Position numbers and translations under genes: made by a program
Assembly (NCBI GenBank): GCA_009760855.2
Contig: WPIO01000027.1
Location: 1,616,501-1,680,500, forward strand
Source: Cristatella mucedo
Taxonomy: Eukaryota > Bryozoa > Phylactolaemata > Cristatellidae
DNA: 64,000 nucleotides
Direction: 5' to 3'
Part shown: positions 12,045-24,800 of the stretch, piece after piece
Numbering within the stretch: the first letter of the stretch is position 1
Layout of the letters: every line of letters starts with the position of its first letter
Notes under the pieces: generated by a model
What the model was told of the DNA's origin: nothing
The model's input: the letters and a program-made list of their open reading frames with translations, nothing else
Databases searched by the model: none

Positions 12045-12216
12045 GCACCTAGGTATTGCGCCAGGCGTAGGGTGCTCAGCTATCAACGACCCATGTCATT
12101 GGTTCGAGTCATATAGCCGGAAACGATTTATCGCTCACCTTAAGTAATTGTGCAAGGCTTAGAGGCTCTTCTGCCACTAAATAATTGAGGCTGTTACATC
12201 AGCTAACCTTTAAAGT
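12045..12216 (+). mobile_element. tRNA-derived SINE
   Basis: The B-box-like 'tggttcgagtcat' near 12,101 is followed by the shared SINE 3' end 'ggctcttctgccact' and 'gaggctgttacatcagctaa' near 12,166-12,210. The A-box half is degraded. Confidence 0.6.
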
Positions 12217-12523
12217 AAGACTACACTTTAATTGTATTTGAAGCCAAAAGCAATATATTTTTTTATTTATTCATTGTGACATAAAAATATCTCACGGAGA
12301 GTATCTTTTTAGTGCCACTTTTACTCGCGTTGTGCAACTGGGCTCAACGCTGTTCATTTGGGTACTGTTTAGTCGGTATCTACCGTATGCCATCTAAAAG
12401 CATTAATGGTTTATTAGTCACGGATTGATTTTGTTATGGTATCATGACTTCAAAGTCATTTATGTACCACTCATACATTTATATAAAAAATTAAATACAA
12501 ATATAAAATGAATTCATAAATTA

Positions 12524-12595
12524 TCAGTGCACTCTCTCTTCGTGATTCTGATATAGGGTCCATTTGACTGAATCCCTGGATATGCGATTCTCTTC
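12524..12595 (-). CDS. Possible terminal exon of the unknown minus-strand gene
   Basis: A pyrimidine-rich acceptor (ttttctgttgtag) opens a phase-0 frame of 23 residues beginning EENRISRDSVKW and ending in TGA. Phase 0 fits the upstream exon at 15,745-15,899. No homology or polyadenylation signal makes the call firm. The gene could instead end elsewhere or be broken. Confidence 0.22.
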   Translation of the reverse strand, partial: EENRISRDSVKWTLYQNHEERVH

Positions 12596-12599
12596 CTAC

Positions 12600-13500
12600 A
12601 ACAGAAAATTGAGGCATAGCTAATCGAGGGGCAAATATGCAGATCTGAAACGCTGTTTTGCTATGTACTCGGGCTCGGTATTTTGTTGCTTCTAATACCG
12701 ACGCCACTATGGACATGCTTAAGTTGGCTCAAGTGCAAGCGTACTAAGTCAGGCGGAGTTTAGCTTTAAAGGCAGTCACTACTTAAAATTCAAAGCCTGG
12801 ATCAGCCCTTGATAGTCGTGTTGCATCCTTCAACAACAAGCTTTCAGTAATAATCATGCAGCCTTCGTTTACATTCGGCGTGCTATTGCAACTTACATTG
12901 ATTTAAGTTGACCATATAGGCATATGTCTCGGTTTGCGATCTTTGTAAAAGCATGCAAAGTCAGTAGCTGCTGCGAACGTGTAAATTGACCTTCTTTCCT
13001 TAGTCCACTTGCTTGAGTTCTAAATGAGGCGGCTTGAACTCTTTCAGGCAAAGAGTAATTTCCATGTGCTGATGTCCGATTTTTTAGGCTTACTGGTGTC
13101 TGAAACGTTCATGCACTTAGGGTGAAAGCACCTAGATCACTTTTTAGAATTTTGCACGAGAAAATCAATTCCAAAAGAAAGAGATAAAAAAATAATTAGA
13201 ATAAATTGTACAGAACCATACCACAATTCATGTTGGGGTTCCTCATTAATCGTGCATGTGTGCACAAAACTCGCGGCTACAAATGGATCTGGACTGATGG
13301 TTTGATTTTGCTCGGTTTGTTTCATTTTCTCAAAGTGGTAAGTTATGCATATCATTTCAAACACTTATGGAACGTAGATGGATTACAATCTAATGCTGTC
13401 ATTAACATTGAATAAGCACCGATAGCTCACGTTGCCAGAAAAGATGCATGCAAGCAATTTAAAATAAAAAATTCGTTGATAGTTCTCGACCTGTCGATTT
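12600..13500. other. Unassigned, entering the left end of module copy 1
   Basis: Nothing recognisable up to about 13,290. From there the sequence starts to match 23.13-23.37 kb, for example 'gctcacgttgccagaaaagatgca' against its counterpart near 23,276. This marks the left edge of the duplicated module. Confidence 0.4.
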
Positions 13501-13504
13501 ATTT

Positions 13505-14880
13505 ACATAATAATAATATTAATAATTCACTTGATAAAGCGCCCTCAGAGAACTTAATCTCTCTCTAGGCGCTTTACATTTGCTGTAAAGTGAAATGCAA
13601 TTGAATGGTAAGTAAAATCATGCTTGAAAAACAAACGAAATGAATAATATGGTTAGGGTGACATGCACAGGGTCAGCATGCAAATGTGGTTAGTGGCAGC
13701 ATGCACAGTGTCAGTACGCATAAGCACATCAAGGACGAATCACAGGGACCCACTAAATGCTGTCCTAAATAGGTGTGTTTTTAAGTTTCTTTTAAATGTG
13801 GTCAGGTCAGGGGATGTTCTGACGCAAGTCGGGAGGGAGTTCCAGGCTTTGGGAGCATACGAACTAAATGCACGGTCTCCAAAGGATTTAAGGTTTGTAC
13901 GAGGTATTTGTAGACTGTTGGATTCCGAAGAGCGGGTGGTACGATGCTTGGCCTGGTGGGGTAGTATATCTGAGAGATAGGCTGGAGCTATAGAATGAAG
14001 AGACCTAAAAGTGAGCGACAAAACCTTGAAGTCAATCCGTTGCTTGACTGGTAGCCAGTGCAGGTCGGCGAGAAGTGGAGTAATGTGGCAACTGCGACGC
14101 TCACGGCAGACAAGTCTAGTTGCCGAGTTTTGCGCCAGCTGCAATCGCCTGATCGCACATGCTGGTAGGCCAGTAAGCAGTGAGTTGCAGAAGTCGAGAC
14201 GGGATGTCACGAATGCATGGACCAACTTGGACGTGGTATCCTTATCTAAACAAGCCCTAATTTTAGCAATGTTGTGAAGCTGAAAATAGGCAGATTTGAC
14301 CGTGAAGCTGATGTGGTCGTCTAACGAGAGGTCGCTTTGGAATATGACACCTAGATTTCGAGCTGATTCAACTGGAGATATGCTGGCAGAGCCAATTTTG
14401 AGAGTCAGCCTTTCCAATCTCTGGATCACACTGGGTTTGCCCACAACTAGTAAGTTAGTTTTATCATCGTTTAGTTTTAGAAAATTTGCTGCCATCCATG
14501 TGCGGATGTCATCAATGCATGCAGCTAGTGAGTTTAGAGAATTTGAGGTGCTCGAAGGCTGGGAGGGATCAAAGCAAAGGTACAACTGAGTGTCATCCTC
14601 ATAGAAGTGAAAGCCTAGATTGTGCTTGGCAGTCACATCAGCAAGAGGCAGAGTATAAACCGTGAAAGGAATCGGACCTAGCACTGAGCCCTGAGGTACG
14701 CCATATTTCAGAGGTACTTCAGATGATCTTTGTCCATTCACGTCAATACTCTGGAGTCTCCCACTGAGATAGGACCTTAACCACTGCAGAGCAGTGCCAG
14801 TGATGCCCAGGCGAAATGAGAGGCGCTCTAGAAGAACTTTGTGATCGATGGTATCAAAAGCTGCCGAAAGATCAGCTGCA
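13505..14880 (-). mobile_element. LINE family B with 385-codon reverse-transcriptase frame
   Basis: An almost continuous minus-strand frame (14,897-13,740) covers the catalytic half of a non-LTR reverse transcriptase. It contains LSAAFDTIDHK, then YGVPQGSVLGP, then the active-site box FHFYEDDTQLYL, where the usual Y-A-D-D reads Y-E-D-D. The C-terminal tail has APKAWNSLPTCVRTSPDLTT. The 3' UTR ends in a hairpin (gcgccctcagagaact...) and an ATT tail at 13,508-13,530. The element lacks its 5' part and endonuclease and is inserted in module copy 1 only. The family is CR1/L2-like by motif layout and 3' tail. Confidence 0.88.
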
Positions 14881-15125
14881 ATCGCCTGATCGCACATGCT
14901 GGTAGGCCACTAAGCAGTGAGTTGCAGAAGTCGAGACGGGATGTCACGAATGCATGGACCAACTTGGACGTGGTATCTTTATCTAAACAAGCCCGAATTT
15001 TAGCAATGTTATGAAGCTGAAAATAGGCGGATTTGACTGTGGATCTGATAAGGTCGTCTAACGAGAGGTCGCTTTGGAATATGACACCTAGATTGCTCTG
15101 CTTTGGAATATGACACCTAGATTGC
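14877..15125 (-). repeat. Partial duplicate of the LINE B interior at its own 5' break
   Basis: Immediately after the frame loses homology near 14,880, sequence matching 14,138-14,350 restarts with nearly full identity. It includes 'gatcgcacatgctggtaggc'. A 20-odd-bp piece around 'ctttggaatatgacacctag' is then repeated twice near 15,070-15,120. Both joints share 'cagctgcaatcgcctgatcg', suggesting microhomology-driven joining. Confidence 0.75.
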
Positions 15126-15514
15126 TATGGAGCTCATTTTCCAGCTGCCGTCATGTTACTTTTCTTTTGCTTTGACCTTAATATAACGCTTGCCCAAATA
15201 ATTGCTGCAGTCAGAGGCTGCTAAACTAAATGGAGCTTTTTTACATAGTATGGATAACTACAATTAATCCAGAGATGCTGAAAAAACGCCATGCATCACA
15301 AATGGACTGGTGAGGTGCTATTATGTATGCTGTATGGAAGTTGGATTTAAATTTGAAACGTGAATTACGCACGGTGCTGACCTGTCTGAGTTCAAACGCC
15401 CATTTAGCCGAAGAAGCTTAGATGACGCTTGGGGGCTACGTGTGGAGGCGTGATATCGGATGCAGGAGAATGGCCTTTAAACTTTAAGTAATGGCAAAAT
15501 AGCTTTATTTTATT

Positions 15515-15540
15515 TATATATATATATACATTTATCTATT
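15515..15540. repeat. TA-rich microsatellite
   Basis: A short run of alternating TA lies in an intronic or intergenic AT-rich stretch of module copy 1. Confidence 0.8.
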
Positions 15541-15744
15541 TTATAGCTTTATTCGTGTTATCGGAAGCATAGCACATGAAGCAAGTTGAATGGAGAATTG
15601 AATAATGAAGAACTAAAAACTAAACAAAAACTAAAGCATCAAGAGTAGTTAGTATTCAATTAATACACCCTAATCGTTGTTATACTTCTAATGTACCACA
15701 TCCATCGTGTGACTGCTCATGAAACTTTTCCGCCTAATACTGAC

Positions 15745-15899
15745 CTCTGTGAGAGTATCTCCAGTTCCTGCCAGAGTCGGGGGAGATGTTGAACACGTTG
15801 CACCATTTGTTGCAGACGACAGAATATCGCCGTTCATTTCAGAGGCCGGGGTTACGTCTGCGAACGATTGGAAGTTGTCTGAGCCTGAATTTAAGTCTC
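15745..15899 (-). CDS. Unknown gene, exon d (module copy 1)
   Basis: Acceptor cttagcag and donor GAG|gtcagt flank a 155-nt exon, phase 1 at the start and phase 0 at the end. It encodes 51 residues, beginning DLNSGSDNFQSFADVTPASE, rich in S, T, A and G. The paralogous exon at 24,066-24,223 keeps frame and phase, though its acceptor has shifted by 3 nt. The sequence is low-complexity and suggests a linker. No domain is recognised. Confidence 0.5.
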
Positions 15900-18800
15900 C
15901 TGCTAAGCGATTGCTAATGCTTAACCGGCATTTTTCGACACTCCTACGCCGTGCTTCATAATTATTTATTAATATAACATTGAATATAAGAATCAGCTAT
16001 TCTACCTATCTCACTATCCCGTTCGGCAGCTTGACCTGCTTATAATCAATACTAAGCCAAGTTAACGGGTGCATTTTCTACTTATTGACCTTTCTCCCGA
16101 ACCATTTGGTTCTTGCATTCTCCAGGACGCCTCACGATTCTCTACATTATTGAATTGACTGCCACGTGTTCAGCATGCAGTAATCAGTTGAATCCTTATG
16201 AAAAGCTTTCCAACTGTGCGAATAGTAGCTATTTGTAATGAATATGCACCTAATGCATCACCAGGAAATAATATTTATTGACAAACTAAGTCGGATGCAA
16301 TATGACTCCAACAGATATTTTACATGGATGCTATATATTATTTGTTAAGCTAGTGGTTTTAAGAATTAATACTCTAGTATGACTTTAAAGATATCTTGTA
16401 AGAGTGAAGTTGTTCACTGTCTATTTTCTAGGCATGATGCTTTCATGTACCAAATTCTATAGACTACTTTCCTATCTGCTTTGCCATAGATGCAGTTAGC
16501 ATTACAATCCATTTCTACTTTGTAGGAACTCAATCCGAAACAATGCCTGTTTTATTGGCATCAACTGCAGGTTTATCATACTGCAACTAAGTATAAACGT
16601 TACTATTTGTGAAACCAATTATTGCTTCTAGAAATTAACTTCAGTCTTTTTCCATAAATAATTCAGCTTATAAATTGGGCTAGCATTAGCCAGCTTAAAT
16701 TATAGATAGTGCCAGCCGAGGAATACAAAAATCGGTCGAAGCCTGTGACAAATGTTGTAAGCTGTCAAATACACAGAGTATCTGAATGTGTGGAATTTTA
16801 AATCAATTTGATTAAGCAGAAAATATTTAAAGTAAGCTATGGAATGCCACTTCAAAGTATAAGCAATGAATTTCGCGACGCTATACACAAAATTATTCGA
16901 CCACATTGAAATTCCATTAGGCTGTTACCTCTTTCAAGTTTCTTAGGAAATATCAGTGCATAGACCAGAAAAGACAGAATTATAAATGTGTTCAGATTAA
17001 ATTTAGGAAGTTACAAAAGCGTCATCAATATAATAAACTTCGAACCGGTGAATGGAGACCTCATATGGTGCAATGAATTATTTGGATGCGAACTAGATGT
17101 CTATTCGTAGATCTTCAATATCTATTAATTAGCCTGCTCTAAAAAGTATCTGTATATTTCATATCGGTTACAACATAGTACTTGCAGCAAATTATGGACA
17201 AAAAATATTCAAGGAAGAATGTAAAAAAGCAAGATTTGCTTACCTGGCATGCACAGTTGTTGCCGCACGATTTGTCTGGCCTGCTGAATGAAAAAAAGTG
17301 TAAACTTGCTCAGCACATAATTTGTGGCATGTATAGCTTCCGGTCTCACAGAGAAGTTTGCAATCGATTGAATTTGCATCGTGACCACCTCTCCATCAAA
17401 CATTACAAATAACTTAATGTATATAAGTATTTATTATTAAATGCCGCCACACAAACATTCTGAGAAAATAGCTGACATTGGATGCCAAGAAAGATGCATG
17501 TTGCTATTGAACCTTACTTCAAATGGCTTTTGGCAGTATGTTATAATTGATCCGTAAACAATTTTTGCTGTAAATTCCTCCATGTAGCGGGATGGGTACA
17601 GATTTGATGAAGATTGGGCTCTTTGTGACAAGTTCTCGGTTCCTAAAGTTGCAGGACCAAGCTTCAGCAAAATTTCAAGTCATAAATCAAACGTGTCTAA
17701 TGCAACTAGCACAAAAATATTAGAAAAACTAAGCCACTGTGGTAGCTCAAAATAAACACGGTGTGTCAAATAAACAAAATGCGGTACTTGCAAAGAATAC
17801 TCACTGATGTTGCTAGGATCTGAGTTTATGGAGCAATCCTACAAGTATAGCCGCAAATGCGAGGCATAATAAACGTTACCCTTGGTACGACTTTTGATTC
17901 TGTTATTTGCAACACTTAAAGCTATAAGTATAATTACCTTAGAGGCCAAGGTGACACTTAATGTTGCGGAAATTGAATTGGTATCCTCATCTCGTCCCCT
18001 CTTTTTAAAAAGCGTCCAATTAGTTTTGGCTGACAGGGTTAAATTTAAATTTCTTCTGTCACCATCAAAGATGCCTCGGCCGAGACAATCTAAGAGAACG
18101 GTAGTATACTGAACATATATATACTGTGACCTCAATTATACAAATAACTCTGCTGATGCTTGCGCCTTGAAAATACGCGTTCGAAAAATCCGGTTTAGTG
18201 GTTTTGCTACAGCCTTTTTTCCGGTATGGGATGTATAATGTGTGATCTTTCTAACAACTTTGAGCAACATTTTAAAAGGATTTTATCACAATCGGAGTCA
18301 TGAGTTCAAGAAGCATAAACAACGAATCAAGATCTCTGCGTTTTTCTATACACGATGTAATGTGCACAGTCAAATGTTACTTCGAAACACGGTAAGCTAA
18401 AAATTGGAATGACAACTTAATTAGGATAACAACATTTCATGCGCATATAAGTGAGCAGAGCACGGATAATTTCTCCCAGCTCATACTTTTACCGGAACCT
18501 TGGCTCTGACTTCTAGAAGTTATTACAGAAATGATATAAAATATAGAAATGATTACAGCTGCCATGTAATCATTTTTGCTGACGGTTTACAAAGGTAAGG
18601 CTCTCTACTGATCGATGACGTATGTGTACAGCACTATGTCATCTGCATTGGTGCATTCAGCCTTCAGGGCAAGGTTATAAGCTGTGGTCGATAGGCACCG
18701 AACTCGCTAATCCATGCATGCAAGACCTTGCTATAGACTTCCTAGAATTAACCTAGAATTTAAGAGCTTAGAGATATCATAAAAGTGTCACATTTCAATG

Positions 18801-21800
18801 AAAAAGAGTTAGTCAGTCCGTTTTTTAACTCCTTTACAGCTTTGTATAATTACGATGGCTATTGGTGTAGAGCTCAGGGTTCAATTTCAACAGCAGATGA
18901 AAATAGTCGCAAATTATCACAAATATGTAAACAATGCATGTTTATTTTAACAGCATCTATGATAAATGCTCATTCTTGAGTGATTGTAGCAGCTGCAAAA
19001 AATGTGGAAGTCGAATACACTAGAAATAGGTAGAAATGGGAATTTGAACGAGTCGTAAGCTTGGATTGAAAGACTTACCCACAAAATTGAGCAGTTGAGC
19101 GATAGTCCTCCTCACCTAATAAAATAAATTAGTTGACTGTTGATGCACGTAAATATTGCATTTATTCTAAGAGACAACACGTGCCGAAGATCACGTTATC
19201 ATTGCAATGTAATGTAATGTAATTTATCTCCGTCTGTAACTCCACAAAGCCATAAAGACTAAGGGGGTGTTACGCAGGAGAGTTTTGTATAGCGCACTCG
19301 CAGCCTAAGCGGCTTTCGGTACGCATTCGGTAGCCAACAGATTTTGTCTCACGCAACAAAGAGAAACTGGGAAGCATAGTAGAGTCAGGAGAGTAGTTGA
19401 AATAGTGAGTAGCATGGAAGTAGCAGCTCAGGACCGCTGAAAAGGATGAGCCATAGTCGGCAGCAGGAGAGTAGTTGTCGTTGCGTAAGAATTGTGGAAG
19501 CGAGTTCCATAATCTAGGACCTGCAGAGCTAAAGCTTCTGTCGCCGACGGTCTTTAAGCGACAGAATGGAACAGCTAATTTATTGTCCATACAGGACCTG
19601 AGGGCACGAAGAGGATGAAACTGGTGCAGCAGTTCAGCTAGATATAGAAGAGCCGAGCCATGGCGGGCCTTGTGGGTCAGCGTTAAAACTTTGCTCTGTA
19701 TCTGTTGATCAACCGGCAACCATCCTAGCTCTTTTAGCAAAGAAGACACGTGGTCAAACCTCTGGGACTTGAAAACTAGCCTTGCAGCCATATTCATAGC
19801 CAGCTGTAGTGGCCTAGTTGCTTGATTTGGTAGCCCAGCCAAAATGGAATTACTATAATTAAGCCGAGACAGAACTAAGGAGCTACTTAAATTTTTTACA
19901 AGCCACTGTGGAAGACAGATCCTAATCTTGGATAGGGATCGGACGTGATGGCTAGCTGTAGAAGCAGTCTTCTGAATGAAGCTTTTAAAATGTAGGTAGC
20001 TTTTGAAAACGACACATAAATTTCGAACACGCGGTGATGGTCGCACGACAGCATCGCCTATTAGAAGAGCAAAGCCTTCAGGAGACGCGAGTCATTTTTA
20101 CTAGACCTTATTAAGGTTGCCACATCGCAAGCAGAAACATCGGAAAATCTTTGAAGAAAGATAACAGGTTGTGATTCCACAATTGCTGTTCTCGGAGAGG
20201 GCTTTATGGACCCACGAATGTGCACAATTATTTCAGTAAAGAAGGCTGACAACCTTTCGGCTGAGCCGTTAAGATCTGGTGAGTGAGTCAGACCTCTCAG
20301 CACTAATCAGTAAATGTTTTACTGCCTTACAAATCTGTTTTTGTTCCGACTGGCAGTTTGCCTCAGCTGCAAGCAGGATCCACGAATGCTTCTTTCACGG
20401 TAAACTGTTCGCTATTCCTAAGATAAATAAATAAATAATTCATTTATATAGCGCCCCAAGAGAACTTAAACTCTATTCAGGCGCTTCACATATGCCTCGG
20501 GGCTCGAGCCCACGACCTCAGCCAGACCTTGGTCGAGGCGAGCACCTTAACCGCTGGACCAAACCAGCTCTGTTCTTCCAGTCGTGTTTGCAGCTCACTT
20601 ACTTAGTAATCTATATTTTTAATTATTGAAGTACGCCAATCTTTTAAGAAAATGGTGTAGCTACATTATGCCATTGCTTCAAACACTTTGAAATGTTTTG
20701 GAAGCATGAGATGGATTTCTCTCACATACCGACTGTCTTTGTGTTTGGAAACGCCTTAAAGAGTACAACCCAGTTTATTCTTCAGAGAGCTATTGCGTGA
20801 ACCACTGGATCCAGATTAATCCTTTCTCTTCTGTCGTGATTTGTGACTTGATAAAGTGACAGACCTCAACGTGTAATAACTAGTGAAACTTGATGCAATT
20901 GCTGTTCGCACCGCGGTTTCCTTAACAAAGTGCCGAGCACCCATATTATATGCTTGCCGAGTAAATAATCGTTATTCTCTTTCAAGCTTTCTCAGTAGCT
21001 TATGAATGATAAATTTGTTGCTGGCGTTGCTTTTCAAAATCTAATGTAGTAAGAAAAGTCAACAAGCTATTACAGTTCTCTGCCTAGCCACATTGAGATT
21101 GTAAAGTAACTATAGTTATTGCCCCGCCCATATAATCCAATTCTATATAAATGATGGGTCATCAGGAAGCCATATCACGACATAGATTTCTTGCATGCAA
21201 ATAACAACGTAATAAATTATAATTTGTGAACGAAAATTACGCACTCTACCACGCATCTATAGCATTTTTGAGTGTTAATTCTGGTGTTATGTTAGTGCCT
21301 CATAAGCCTCATTCCCGCTTCCACAGTTGCTGACGTTGTTACCTTGCGTTGTTTGAGGTAGTAGTCGATAGTCACACTGTACGTCATATCAACTCTCTCT
21401 ACATCAGAGTCGAGCGAGTCATACAATTGTCGACGATACTTTGAATGAGCCTTTAGCGTTGAAAGGCTGCTTCCTATAAATTTCCGTATTATTAATACAC
21501 GGTATAGGCAAAGAAATATGCTTGGAAGCCGCAAATGCAGCAAATTATTTTGGTTGAAGTAGGAATGACATTGTGTGAACTCACCGTATTGACACCTCGA
21601 TGTCATAGTAAGGTATTCATGAAAAACGTGTGCATCATTTCCAAAAGGCGCGAGGGCTCCGAGAATCATAAAAGACTTGCCCTCGAACTTTAAGGTAAGC
21701 CCAAGCAGACGGCCAATCATTGTCCTGAGCAGCTCAGTGGTGGTGGATGTTGGGTGAAAGGTTGCGGCTAGGTTAGCAGGGTGTCCTCTGCGAGCTTGCA

Positions 21801-24800
21801 TTTCATTCGCAGGCGCTGAATGCCTCAGCTTGCTTCTTCCAGTATAAATCCTCCTCCTCATGAACTCTAAAAGGAGGAAACCTCTACTAGAATATTCGCA
21901 ACTTGATGCATTCGATAGATATTGAAAACTGCAAAAACAAGCCTTCAGATTTCAAGAAAAGCTGATAGAAATTCGTGTTCCGTAGTGTTAGTTGCTATAT
22001 CTCATGGTAAACCACTCAGACATTTCTCTTTTACTTAAATCAGCCACAGGGAAAGTCAGCTAAATTGGTGAACGCTGGGTTAATTTTTTCTTAATCCGAT
22101 GCATCATCTGACATCGCAGCGTATGGAACAAAAGTATTTAATATTGATTGAATTACTCACGATCAACATTATTTACACTCAGGTCTACATTCGACATTAA
22201 TTGGCACACATTGGCTGACCTTTATTATTAATGACAGATCCTTGTTTTCTGCCGGTATGTGTCTTTGGAACTAACCTCCACAGACCGCCCTCAGCGACAT
22301 GTTTTTTTCTCGTGCTTCCCACTCTAGTTATTTTTCTTCTCGCTTACTTTTAATTTTGTAATTCCTTTACTGTTCTTAACTATTTTTACTGGAATTTTTT
22401 CAGAGTGTGAAAGATGTTAGCTACGGGATGTGCGGGGAGTCTTCCGCTATTTGGAGATCGAAAGTCACCCGCATTGTTCTTAAGGCTGTATAGAAACTGA
22501 AAAATTCTTAAGGCTAGAAACGGAGATACTTGTTAATACATAATACCATCATACTAAAGTTTAGGTCTGCATAGTTGAGCCCCTTTCAAAGTTACAGCCT
22601 TCTCGTTAATCTCAATTGATTTTTCATAGTTTTTAAACTCTTGTGACAAATTTCATTCAAAATTGATGGCAAAAAGATCTGGAGCACATTTGCGTAAAAG
22701 ATCGGGAGCTCCAAAATTTTTATATGGTATCGTCTTTACTTTTAAAAAATTTACTTAAGCTTTGAATGACAGCAGATATGTGTTCATGTACAAACAAATT
22801 GGAATAATACCTTTGATATTGGCTGATGTTGTACCTTGATTAACCTGCAATAGATAAATATTCACTAATTGTGCCATTTATTGCATACTCTCTTACTCTT
22901 TCACTCCCTCGTTCTCAGTCGTCATTATCGCTAGTTTTCCAAAAGCCACGGCATCGAATAGGAGGTTCATAAAGTTCTCCGCCATTAGCAACGATAATAA
23001 CATTAAGAATAATATTTACGAGACATTTTTGAGCACCTCAGAGAGCTTGATCTCATTCTAGGCACTTTCAGGTTTTCCTCGTTGATAATGCATATGCACA
23101 CAAAATAAATTGATTATACAAATTAATTTAGTTTGATGACTTCTTTTTGCTGCTTGCTTAGTTTCCACATTGTGGCAAGTTATGCCATATTTATTATTAC
23201 TAGCACTTGATATAGAAACTAGTTTGCTGGTTTAAAAATCTAACGCTGTCTGTTATCTTGTATAAGCATCGGTAGCTCACATTGCCAGAAAAGATGCAAC
23301 CAACGATTTTCAAATCAACCTTTCGTCCATAGCTCTCAACCTTTAGATTTCTTTACATGCGCTGCCTTGCTACACGGCTTATTTTCCAGCTGCTCTTTCC
23401 TATTATTTTTTCTTTTGCTTTGACCTTAATACAAAGGTTGTCCGAATATCTGCTGCAGTAAGATGCTGCTAAACTAAATGAACGTTTTTTTGTATTATGG
23501 ATAACCGCAATTAATCCAGGGACACTGACAAAATGTCATGCATCACGGGCGAACTGATGAGGTACTATACTCTGCGGAGTTTGTATTTAAATTTGAACTG
23601 CGGATTTATTTTGGAGTTCAAGCACGCAAGCCGAAGGAGCTATGATGACGCTTGGGGGCTGCTTTGTGGAGGCGTGATATCCGATGCAGGAGAATACCCT
23701 TGTAATTTAAAGAACTGCAACATAGCTTGTTTTATTGGTGTCATCTGAAGCGTTTTATATGAAGCCAGTTGAATGGAGAATTAGGTTATGAGGAGCGATA
23801 ACAAAAGCATAAAGAGTAGTCAGTATCCAACTACTAAACCCTAATCGGTGTGATAATTCTAATGCACCACATGTATCTCCGTCTGTAACTCCACAAAGTC
23901 ACAAAGTCTTTCTGAGTGTTAAGCATAAGAGTTTTGCATAGCGCTCTCAGCCTAAGCAGCTTTCGGTACGCATTCAGTAGCCAACAAACTTCATCTCACG
24001 GAACAAAGTGGGAAGTGGGTATGCATCGTGAGACTACTCGTAAAACTTTTCCGCCCAACACTGACCTCTGTGGCAGTATCTTCAGTCCCTGCCAGAGTCA
24101 CAGGTGATGGCGGCGAAGTTGCCATATTTTTTACAGATGATTGAGTATTTCCCCTCATGCCAGAGGCCATGGTCATGTCTGCGAATGATTTGAAGGTGCC
24201 ACAGTCTGAATTTAAGTTTGCAGCTAAGCAGTTGCTAAAGCTAAGGTTTTAACACACTAACTGCTTCATAATTACTCATCAGTAGCCAAACTGATATAAG
24301 AATCAATACTCTCATTGTTCCACCCGTTTGGCAGCTTCACCTGTTTTAAATCACTTCTAAGCCAAGTTAAAGAGTGGCATCTTTTACCAATTGACTTTTC
24401 TCCCGAACTATTCGATTTGTGCATTCTCCAGGAAGGCGCTTCACAATTCTCCACAGTATTGAATCAACTTTCATGCGTTCAACATGCAGTAATCGATTGA
24501 ATATTTATGAAAAAAAATTCTACTGAATGAATAGCAGCTGTTTTAGCTGTTTTATTACTAATATGCGTCTAATACATCATCAAAAATATATCGTCTATCG
24601 ATGAGCTAAGTAGGATTCAAAATAACTCCACAAGATATTTTACATGGACAGTGCATTCTATTCTTTAAGCTGGCGGTTGTAAGAGATTATTACTCTCGTA
24701 GGACTTTGGTGATATATTGCAAGATCAAAGTTGTTCACTTAGTATATTTCCCTGGCGTGATGCTCGCATGTACCAAACTCTACAGGCCAATTTCCCTACC

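Larger units (their letters stand above)
13290..22900. repeat. Tandem segmental duplication, copy 1
   Basis: Apart from later insertions, this stretch aligns collinearly with 23.13-29.1 kb. Paired landmarks: 13,400/23,270; 15,140/23,385; 15,720/24,040; 16,080/24,360; 18,240/25,290; 21,340/26,945; 21,860/27,475; 22,600/28,260; 22,811/28,878. Identity looks roughly 70-80 percent by eye. Copy 1 alone has the LINE B at 13.5-15.1 kb, the LINE A at 19.2-20.35 kb and the stretch 17.0-18.2 kb containing two exons. Confidence 0.75.
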
